A stretch of DNA of 6,588 nt, from positions 1 through 6,588 of the forward strand of contig SKJM01000381.1 of assembly GCA_007122045.1 (NCBI GenBank). Reading direction: 5' to 3'. This document shows positions 1 to 5,176 of this stretch, in pieces. How positions within the stretch are numbered: the first letter of the stretch is position 1; each line of letters starts with the position of its first letter. A program made the position numbers and the translations under genes. Source of the DNA: Planctomycetales bacterium (GTDB lineage: Bacteria; Planctomycetota; Planctomycetia; Pirellulales; Thermoguttaceae). The notes under the pieces were generated by a model that saw only the letters and a list, made by a program, of their open reading frames with translations, was not told where the DNA came from and did no database searches.

Positions 1-645
1 AAGCGGCTGATGGACCCCGACAGCGAGCACCTGGGCGCCGAGTCGCCGCCGTTCGGCGCCAGGGGGCTTTCGCGTCAGGTGTGGCGTCCGAACCCGGGCC
101 GCAGTCCGTACAAACCCACCTGGGGCTGGGCCACCTGGCAGTACGTGTGGGACGTGCGGCTGGCGCTGGGGAAGATCGACGCGGCCACGGCGGCCTCCGG
201 CGGGCGCGGCCTGGAGGCCGAGGGCCCGCCCACCACGTTCTTCGAGCCGTGGGACGTCCGCGGCGACTGGACCCTGCGGGCGGTGGAAGTGGAAAACTGG
301 CTCGACATCCCCTTCCGCGATGCGTGGGTGCCGGCCACCGGCGCCCGCATAAGTCCCGAAGCGATGCCCCTCGAAGTGGGGCAAACGCGAGTGGTCGAGG
401 CGGCCGTTGTGCCCGAGGAGGCCAGCTACCGAACGATGACCTGGAAGTCGAGCGACCCGGAGGTGGCCACCGTCCGGCCCCGCATGCTCGACGACATCGA
501 CCCGCAGAAGACGCGGCCCACGTACCGGCTTGAGGGCGAGATCGTCATTACGGCGATAGCCCCCGGCACGGCGCGGATTACCGCCACGACGACCGACGGA
601 TCGCACACGGCCACCTGCGAGGTGCGCGTGGTTGCGGCAGAATAG
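1..645 (+). CDS. C-terminal part of a probable secreted protein with a bacterial Ig-like (Big_2) domain
   Basis: The frame is open from the first base and ends at TAG 643-645, so only the last ~214 residues are present; the ATG at 10 is probably internal. The first part (to about base 339) is rich in Trp and Pro and contains WGWATWQYVWDVRLALGKID and a second WDVR segment; I do not recognise its family. From about base 340 to the end there is a typical Big_2 Ig-like domain: an ISPEAMPLEVGQT opening strand, a WKSSDPEVATV core, and a closing strand pair with IVITAIAPGTARITATT and CEVRVV. Such domains are usually accessory beta-sandwiches on exported or surface proteins and are common at the C-terminus of carbohydrate-active enzymes. 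It ends 28 bp before a Tat-exported beta-helix gene and is probably co-transcribed with it. The catalytic part, if any, lies outside the window. The reading frame is sure, the Ig domain likely, the overall function unknown. Confidence 0.85.
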   Translation, partial: KRLMDPDSEHLGAESPPFGARGLSRQVWRPNPGRSPYKPTWGWATWQYVWDVRLALGKIDAATAASGGRGLEAEGPPTTFFEPWDVRGDWTLRAVEVENWLDIPFRDAWVPATGARISPEAMPLEVGQTRVVEAAVVPEEASYRTMTWKSSDPEVATVRPRMLDDIDPQKTRPTYRLEGEIVITAIAPGTARITATTTDGSHTATCEVRVVAAE

Positions 646-660
646 ATAGGATACTTGAAC

Positions 661-666
661 AAGGAG
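661..666 (+). promoter_or_regulatory. Shine-Dalgarno site of the beta-helix gene
   Basis: AAGGAG lies 7 nt before the ATG at 674, within the 28-bp gap after the upstream stop codon. It fixes the start of the Tat-signal protein and fits translation from a shared mRNA. Confidence 0.8.
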
Positions 667-673
667 ACAAAAC

Positions 674-1816
674 ATGCAACGGCGGGAGTTCTTCCAAAAG
701 GGGTCGGCCGGGTTGGCGGGCCTGACCATGGGATCGATGCTGGCTGAATCGGCAGCGGCGGGCGCCGCCTGTGCGGCGACGGCCGACGACGGGGCCGAAA
801 CCGAAGCCGCGGGGGCGCAATTCATTACGGCGGAGGGTCGGGATCCCCATGAGGTCCTTGCCGCCTCGCCCCCGTATTCCGTGATCCTGTTCAACCGAAA
901 TCATCCGCACACATTGGACAAAACGCTGGTGATGGACAAGCCGCTTACGGTGCTGGGGCTGCATGCCCGGATGCCCGAGGGCTTGGCGGCCACCCCGCTG
1001 GTTTCGATTCAAGCGGAGGGCGTTCGATTTACCGACTTCGAGCTGCATGGGAATACCGAATCGATCACGACGAACTGGGCGGCGAACCGGGCTTCGTGCC
1101 TGACGATTCAAGCCGGCGAGTTCGTGGTCGAGCGAGGGCTCGTCACCCGGGCTTCCCGCCATGGAATCCTGGTCGCCAGCGGAACGGATCAGGATCTGGG
1201 CGATTATCCCGTAGCGGTGGGCAAGGACATTCGCAACGGGGTGATACGGGACATCATCGCCCGCGATATCCGCCGGGATGGAGTGTCGATTGAAGGCCGC
1301 CCCGAAGGCTCCATCAGCCATCTGCTGGTGGAAAACATCTGGCTGTACCGCAGTCCCGACCGGGGCGCCGTGGAGGCGTGCGACGGGGCCGACAACATCA
1401 CGTTCCGCAACATTTACGCCGAGGACGCCGCGTACGTGGCCGACGTGATGCACGACCATGGGAAGAACGTGGCGCACAACCACACGCTGGAGAACATCCA
1501 CGGGGTCCGCTGCCGCCACGTCGTGCGGACGGGGAACCGGGACCTCGGCCACACGGGCCTTACGGTACGAAACGTCATCGCCGAACAGTGCGGGTTGCCG
1601 CTCCGGATATCCAACACGCGGGGCGTGTGGATCGAGGGCGTGCGGGTGACCATGCACTCAGGAGGCCCGATCGCCGCGATATCGAATTGCCACGGCGTCA
1701 GCGTGAACCATGTCATGTTGCTCAGCGGAACGCCGGGCGACGAAGCGATCCAACTGAAAGGTTGCAGCCATACACGGTTGGACGAGTTCCTGGACGTCCG
1801 AGCGGATGAATCCTAG
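674..1816 (+). CDS. Tat-exported right-handed parallel beta-helix protein (polysaccharide lyase/hydrolase-like fold)
   Basis: 380 residues. The N-terminus MQRREFFQKGSAGLAGL is a twin-arginine signal (RR at 3-4, F at 6-7, then a weakly hydrophobic Gly/Ala/Leu stretch to about residue 24) with Ala-rich possible cleavage sites around residues 25-35, so the protein is probably exported folded. From about residue 100 onward the sequence shows repeated short strand-turn units of the PbH1 type, such as GVSIEG, LLVENIWLYRS, ITFRNIYAEDA, LTVRNVIAEQC and VWIEGVRVTMHSGG, typical of parallel beta-helix folds found in pectate lyases, GH28 and related families. The GH28 signature motifs (NTD, DD, GHG, RIK) are not seen. 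A polar cluster at residues 257-286 (D257, H260, D261, H262, H268, H270, H276, H282, R285) could form an active or metal site, but this is a guess. The start is set by AAGGAG 7 nt upstream. It sits just before a PL2-like gene, which supports a role in uronic-acid polysaccharide degradation. Fold is fairly sure; substrate and reaction are unknown. Confidence 0.85.
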   Translation: MQRREFFQKGSAGLAGLTMGSMLAESAAAGAACAATADDGAETEAAGAQFITAEGRDPHEVLAASPPYSVILFNRNHPHTLDKTLVMDKPLTVLGLHARMPEGLAATPLVSIQAEGVRFTDFELHGNTESITTNWAANRASCLTIQAGEFVVERGLVTRASRHGILVASGTDQDLGDYPVAVGKDIRNGVIRDIIARDIRRDGVSIEGRPEGSISHLLVENIWLYRSPDRGAVEACDGADNITFRNIYAEDAAYVADVMHDHGKNVAHNHTLENIHGVRCRHVVRTGNRDLGHTGLTVRNVIAEQCGLPLRISNTRGVWIEGVRVTMHSGGPIAAISNCHGVSVNHVMLLSGTPGDEAIQLKGCSHTRLDEFLDVRADES

Positions 1817-1905
1817 TACCGCAACGCACCCGGGTCCGGGTCGGGCGCCTGGAGCTGACGGCCACAACAACCTTTCCAACCTGAAACAAGCGAGGAGTAA
1901 ACGCT
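1817..1905 (+). other. 89-bp gap with a small hairpin and the Shine-Dalgarno site of the PL2-like gene
   Basis: The gap holds a short GC-rich inverted repeat, ACCCG (1828-1832) and CGGGT (1837-1841) with a 4-nt loop, not followed by a T run, so it is not a convincing terminator. GAGGAG at 1892-1897 lies 8 nt before the ATG at 1906. No convincing promoter was seen, so read-through from the upstream gene is plausible. Confidence 0.5.
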
Positions 1906-3528
1906 ATGCCACTGCATGCCGGCTTTCGACGTCACAGGCTCGGACGGGAGACATTGATGAGGTCTGTATGCCTCTTTACTTGGACGCTTGTCGTGGCGGC
2001 GCCCGCGTGGGCGATTGCCGATACGGACCAAGAGGGCGCCATGTTGCAGGCGGTTGTCGAATACGCCGACAACGTGCTGCGTTTGGGCCGCGACGCCGAC
2101 ACGCCGCTGTTCGCCGACGGCCTGCACGTCGATACCCGCCAACCGGCCGAGTTCCAGGGTTGGTCGCTGTCGAACCTGGCCGACCAGCAGAACTTTTTCC
2201 GCGTGCTGACCGGCCTGACCCGCCTCACCGGCGACCCGCGCTACGCCAACGCCGCGCGGGAAGCCATTGCCTGGCACTTCGAGCGGCAGCATCCTTCGGG
2301 CCTGCTCAACTGGGGGCATCACCGGCTGATCGATCTGCGTACGCACGAGGTGGTCGGCGATTCCGGCAGGGTTCACGAGTTGAAGATGAACTTCCCTTTC
2401 TACGAGTTGATGTGGGAAGTGGACACCGAGGCGACCGAGCGGTTCCTCCGCGGCTTCTGGGCCCGCCACGTGGCCGATTTTCGCACGCTGAACTTCAACC
2501 GTCACGGGAGTTTTTCCGGGGGCGATCCGGGTGATATTTGGGACCGCGAATTCGCCGGGCCCGAGCCCTTCTACGCCACCGGCAACCTGACCTTCATCAA
2601 CACAGGCGCAGACCTGATCCAGGCCGCCGCGGTGTTGTCGAAGTACAGCGGCGACGAGCGGCCGCTTGACTGGGCCCTGCGCATGGCCGGCATGTTCCGG
2701 AGAACCCGCCACCCGGAAACGCGGCTTACGGCGTACCAGTTCACCCGTCGCGACCCCGACCGGGGCGTTCAGCAGTTTGGGGACGATTTCGGCGACCGGG
2801 CCCTCGAAGGGAAAATCCTTGTGCGGTACAAAGGCGAGACCATTTACGGATACGTGGCCGTGCTGCGCATGCGCCTGGCCGAAGAGCTTGGCGATGCGGG
2901 CGAGGAATTGCTCCAGTGGGCGCACGACGACCTGCTCGCCTACGCCAGGTACGCCTACGATCCGGAAACGCATACCATCCGGCCCCTGCTGACCGACGGC
3001 ACCGACCTGACCGGCTACCGGCTGAAGCGCAACGGCTACCACGGCCGGGCCGGTACCGTCTTCGAGCCGTGGGAGGCCGGCAGCATCCAGCTGCTTGCCT
3101 ACGCATTGGGTTACCGCCTGACCGGCGACGCCGCCTTGTGGGAAACGGCCCGGGCCATGGCCCGCGGGCACGGCCTCGGCGAGCTTGGCCGCACCCCCGG
3201 CCGCGCCGCCCGGCTGGACCTGGAAACGGACAATGCCGATCCCCACGCGCTGCTGGCCCTGTTGGAACTCCACCGGGCCGGTGGCGGATCGGCCTATTTG
3301 GACCTGGCCACGCGGATTGGCGAGAACATCCTGGCAAAGAAGTTCCACCGGGGCTTCTTTCTGCACAGCGAGGACCACGTTGTGGCCAGTTTCAACTCGC
3401 TCGAACCGCTCGCGCTGCTGTCGCTCGAGGCGGCGCGCCGCGGCGCCCCGGAGGCGGTGCCCGCCTACAATGGCGGCGGCGACTACATGCACACGCGCAT
3501 CAATCGCGCCGCCGCACAAACCCGCTGA
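1906..3528 (+). CDS. Secreted PL2-like pectate lyase (alpha-helical barrel, metal-dependent)
   Basis: 540 residues, close to the roughly 540-570 residues of family 2 pectate lyases, which cleave oligogalacturonides/polygalacturonate by beta-elimination using a transition metal and an Arg base. Visible support: LNWGHHRLIDL with H138/H139, then VHELKMNFPFYELMW with E158, then LNFNRHGSF with R199 and H200. From memory, the Yersinia PL2 enzyme uses H109, E130 and H172 for metal and R171 as base. The Glu-to-Arg-His spacing here is identical (41 and 42 residues) and His-to-Glu is 20 from H138 (19 from H139) versus 21. A later RHPETRLTAYQF segment also feels PL2-like. The rest is helix-rich with DPRYANAAREA-type helical-barrel repeats. 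N-terminus: GAGGAG supports ATG 1906, giving a long basic n-region before the hydrophobic core at residues 20-32 and an AWA cleavage site near residue 36. ATG 1957 (residue 18, with GGGAG 6 nt upstream) would give a more ordinary signal peptide. Probably periplasmic or secreted. PL2 assignment is good but rests on remembered motifs; a related alpha/alpha-barrel family is the alternative. Confidence 0.85.
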   Translation: MPLHAGFRRHRLGRETLMRSVCLFTWTLVVAAPAWAIADTDQEGAMLQAVVEYADNVLRLGRDADTPLFADGLHVDTRQPAEFQGWSLSNLADQQNFFRVLTGLTRLTGDPRYANAAREAIAWHFERQHPSGLLNWGHHRLIDLRTHEVVGDSGRVHELKMNFPFYELMWEVDTEATERFLRGFWARHVADFRTLNFNRHGSFSGGDPGDIWDREFAGPEPFYATGNLTFINTGADLIQAAAVLSKYSGDERPLDWALRMAGMFRRTRHPETRLTAYQFTRRDPDRGVQQFGDDFGDRALEGKILVRYKGETIYGYVAVLRMRLAEELGDAGEELLQWAHDDLLAYARYAYDPETHTIRPLLTDGTDLTGYRLKRNGYHGRAGTVFEPWEAGSIQLLAYALGYRLTGDAALWETARAMARGHGLGELGRTPGRAARLDLETDNADPHALLALLELHRAGGGSAYLDLATRIGENILAKKFHRGFFLHSEDHVVASFNSLEPLALLSLEAARRGAPEAVPAYNGGGDYMHTRINRAAAQTR

Positions 3529-3548
3529 CCCGGACTATTCACGAGGAG

Positions 3549-3691
3549 GTAGGGTGGTGACAAGCAAGCCAAGTTCCTGGTGGGACTTCGGTCGCTCGCC
3601 CGGACGTGCTTCCGGACAAGCGGCGTGCAAACGAGCCCAGCGTGGCTTGCGCAGTCCCACCAGGAACTTACGCGACCTCGTCCCACCCTAC
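3549..3691. repeat. 143-bp nested inverted-repeat element 1 (MITE/REP-like)
   Basis: Outer arms GTAGGGTGG (3549-3557) and CCACCCTAC (3683-3691) are perfectly complementary. Inside them, separated by 13 nt on each side, are perfect 16-bp arms AAGTTCCTGGTGGGAC (3571-3586) and GTCCCACCAGGAACTT (3654-3669). The 67-nt centre holds a minor 5-bp stem, CCGGA (3600-3604) with TCCGG (3611-3615). It begins 20 bp after the stop codon of the PL2-like gene and is non-coding. Equal spacer lengths on both sides suggest one palindromic unit, not chance. TA dinucleotides at both ends could be the target duplication of an IS630/Tc1-like non-autonomous element; this is inference. As RNA it would fold into a strong hairpin behind the lyase message and might stabilise or end it, though no T run follows. 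Confidence 0.85.
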
Positions 3692-3768
3692 ATAAACAAT
3701 CCGGGCTGACCTCGATTTTCCGCGTGCGGACGAGCCGATTTGGGCCGCAGCGTTCGCCCCGTTCACCG

Positions 3769-3794
3769 ATCGTATAGTTTACCTATCGTATAGT
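3769..3794 (+). promoter_or_regulatory. Direct-repeat AT-rich box directly before the URO-D-like gene (possible promoter/operator)
   Basis: ATCGTATAGT occurs twice, at 3769-3778 and 3785-3794, with a 16-bp period; the second copy abuts the ATG at 3795. It is an AT-rich island in GC-rich DNA. Each copy contains TATAGT, one mismatch from a -10 box, so the first copy (3773-3778) could start a transcript with a leader of only about 10 nt. No good -35 box and no Shine-Dalgarno site were seen. Alternatively the pair is a binding site for a repressor that would block transcription start. The repeat is certain; its function is inference. Confidence 0.5.
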
Positions 3795-4928
3795 ATGATG
3801 CAAACGACAACGTTCGATTACCGCCGGGCCGACGCGCAGGCGACCGCTGTGGAGCCGCTTGCGCCGGACGAGTTCCCGTATGACGAGTTCGCGTGGTACG
3901 AGCAGGCCTGCCGCGAGCGGTGCCGCGCATTCTGGGCGGCCGAGTCGGGCGTGCTGGTGTGCCGCCGGGTGCGCGCCGGGGCGTGCTTCAGCGCGGGCTG
4001 CGCCGACGCGGAACGGTCGCTCGCCCTGCAGCTTGGCGCGCTGCGGGCCGGGATGGAATATGCCGGCGACGTGCCCGGGTTCCTCGAGCCCTGGTACGGC
4101 ATCGGCACCGTGGCCAGCGCGTTCGGGGCGCAGTACCAGTGGAAGGCGGGCCAGGCGCCTGCCGTTTCGCCGCCCTTCCGGTCGGTCGGCGAGGCGCTCG
4201 AATATCCGGCCCGGCCCGTGGCGCAAACGGCCATTGGCCGCCATACGCTGGGGATGATCGACTATTTCGTCGAGGCGACCGGCGGCCGGCTGCCCATGTC
4301 GCTTACTGATACGCAGTCGCCGCTGAACGTGGCAACGCTCCTGGTGGCGGTCAGCGAGTTCCTGTTGGAATGCGTCGACGCGCCGGACCGGGTGCGGAAG
4401 TTGCTCGGGCGCATTGCCGAGCTTCAAGTGGATTTCGTGCGGGAGCAGCAGGCCCGCATTGGCGACGCGCTGGTGTGGCCCGGCCACGGGTTCAGTTCGA
4501 GCCGCGAGTTTTGCGGTTTGGGGCAGAGCGACGACAACCTGCTGACGATGTCGGGGCCGATGTACGACGAGGTGGCGGCCCCGTCGTTCTGGGCCTGCGG
4601 CGCGCCGTTTAGGGGGGTGGCGTTTCATTCGTGCGGCAACTGGTCGGGTCGGCTGCCGGTCATTCGGCGGCTGCCCGGGCTGCGCGTGGTCGATGCCGCG
4701 TTCGGCCCGGCCACCGACCCGCGGCCGAACCCGCCGGAGCCGTTCGCCGCGGCCCTGACGGGCACGGGCATTGTGCTGAACGCGCGGATTGTCGGCCCCC
4801 CGGAAACCGTGTTAGAATACGTCCGGAAGCTCTGGCGGCCGGGGATGCAACTGATTGTGGTGACCTATTGCGAAACGCCGGCGGAACAGGCGGAGGTGTA
4901 CGAGGGGATTCACGAGGTGTGCGGGTGA
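3795..4928 (+). CDS. URO-D superfamily protein, methyltransferase-like (not HemE)
   Basis: 377 residues, in the usual 340-390 range of the uroporphyrinogen decarboxylase/cobalamin-methyltransferase superfamily, with no signal peptide, so cytosolic. Visible features: SLTDTQSPLN (D172, Q174, P176), which matches the 'sD.qgPl' segment typical of the uncharacterised members; FHSCGN with H278 and C280; and VTYCETPAEQAEVYEGI with C359 near the C-terminus. HxC followed about 80 residues later by Cys is the zinc-ligand pattern of MtaA/CmuA-type methyltransferases, which activate a thiol for methyl transfer. The N-terminal Arg-containing PxWxMRQAGR signature of true HemE is absent, so haem synthesis is unlikely. 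No corrinoid protein is encoded in the window. ATG 3795 is directly followed by ATG 3798; neither has a Shine-Dalgarno site, so the start is less sure. The gene is bracketed by two inverted-repeat elements and precedes an SSS transporter gene. Superfamily is confident; substrate unknown. Confidence 0.88.
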   Translation: MMQTTTFDYRRADAQATAVEPLAPDEFPYDEFAWYEQACRERCRAFWAAESGVLVCRRVRAGACFSAGCADAERSLALQLGALRAGMEYAGDVPGFLEPWYGIGTVASAFGAQYQWKAGQAPAVSPPFRSVGEALEYPARPVAQTAIGRHTLGMIDYFVEATGGRLPMSLTDTQSPLNVATLLVAVSEFLLECVDAPDRVRKLLGRIAELQVDFVREQQARIGDALVWPGHGFSSSREFCGLGQSDDNLLTMSGPMYDEVAAPSFWACGAPFRGVAFHSCGNWSGRLPVIRRLPGLRVVDAAFGPATDPRPNPPEPFAAALTGTGIVLNARIVGPPETVLEYVRKLWRPGMQLIVVTYCETPAEQAEVYEGIHEVCG

Positions 4929-4939
4929 AACTGACAGAT

Positions 4940-5152
4940 CGTAGGGTGGGTGGTTCCGGCGTGCGTTGCCGGCCGATTGATGTTGGCGTGCCGCGGGGCG
5001 TTCCGGCGGCGGTCGGGTTTGCGCTGGAGTACAGCCGGGTTCACCCACGCGGGGGCCCCGGTGCGCTGCGCGCGTGGGTGAACCCGGCCGCTTCGGAGAC
5101 CGCGAGCAAAGGTCTGGCTGCCCAGTGAGCGGCCGGAACCACCCACCCTACG
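4940..5152. repeat. 213-bp nested inverted-repeat element 2 (MITE/REP-like)
   Basis: Perfect 21-bp outer arms at 4940-4960 and 5132-5152; the left arm starts CGTAGGGTGGGTGG and ends TTCCGGC, and the right arm is its exact reverse complement. Its ends carry the same GTAGGGTGG/CCACCCTAC sequence as element 1, again with TA near both ends. The element starts 11 bp after the stop of the URO-D-like gene and ends 24 bp before the SSS start, filling about 86% of this gap. It contains a second, separate 18-bp palindrome (5034-5088). The asymmetric spacers (73 nt left, 43 nt right) suggest that the inner repeat was inserted into the outer one or that one side was partly lost. No protein-coding signal was seen in it. 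Confidence 0.88.
5034..5088. repeat. Inner 18-bp hairpin of element 2
   Basis: GCCGGGTTCACCCACGCG (5034-5051) and CGCGTGGGTGAACCCGGC (5071-5088) are perfect reverse complements with a 19-nt GC-rich loop that itself contains GGGGCCCC. As RNA this is a very stable stem-loop between the URO-D-like and SSS genes and could reduce read-through into the transporter gene, but no T run follows, so it is not a standard intrinsic terminator. It may equally be a separate repeat family nested in the outer element. Confidence 0.8.
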
Positions 5153-5164
5153 TTGCTATCCCAC

Positions 5165-5172
5165 GAGAGAAG
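5165..5172 (+). promoter_or_regulatory. Weak Shine-Dalgarno-like site of the SSS gene
   Basis: The purine-rich GAGAGAAG ends 4 nt before the ATG at 5177. It is weaker and closer than the sites of the two exported-protein genes, but it supports this start, which is followed at once by the first membrane helix. Confidence 0.4.
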
Positions 5173-5176
5173 TTAC

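Noticed and set aside
578..1657. 359-residue open frame on the - strand
   Set aside because: Antisense to the beta-helix gene, which has a Tat signal, repeat structure and a good ribosome site; the antisense translation shows no family features.
1813..3519. 568-residue open frame on the - strand
   Set aside because: It lies antisense over the PL2-like gene, its translation is low-complexity Gly/Arg/Val-rich with no recognisable domain, and such long antisense frames are expected in GC-rich coding DNA.
3483..3777. Short frames on both strands within inverted-repeat element 1
   Set aside because: They follow the palindromic arms, lack ribosome sites and show no recognisable protein features.
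3795..4928. Identification as HemE, uroporphyrinogen decarboxylase of haem synthesis
   Set aside because: The N-terminal PxWxMRQAGR-type signature of HemE is absent and zinc-ligand Cys/His residues of the methyltransferase branch are present.
5034..5088. Standard rho-independent terminator
   Set aside because: The stem is strong but is not followed by a T run, and it is nested inside a larger inverted repeat.
4631..5128. 165-residue + strand frame crossing the end of the URO-D-like gene into element 2
   Set aside because: It is an out-of-frame shadow of the URO-D-like gene that continues through the inverted repeat; no domain is visible.
3549..5152. Composite transposon or CRISPR array
   Set aside because: There is no transposase gene in the window, the two elements share only 9-bp ends, and there are no regularly spaced identical repeats with spacers.
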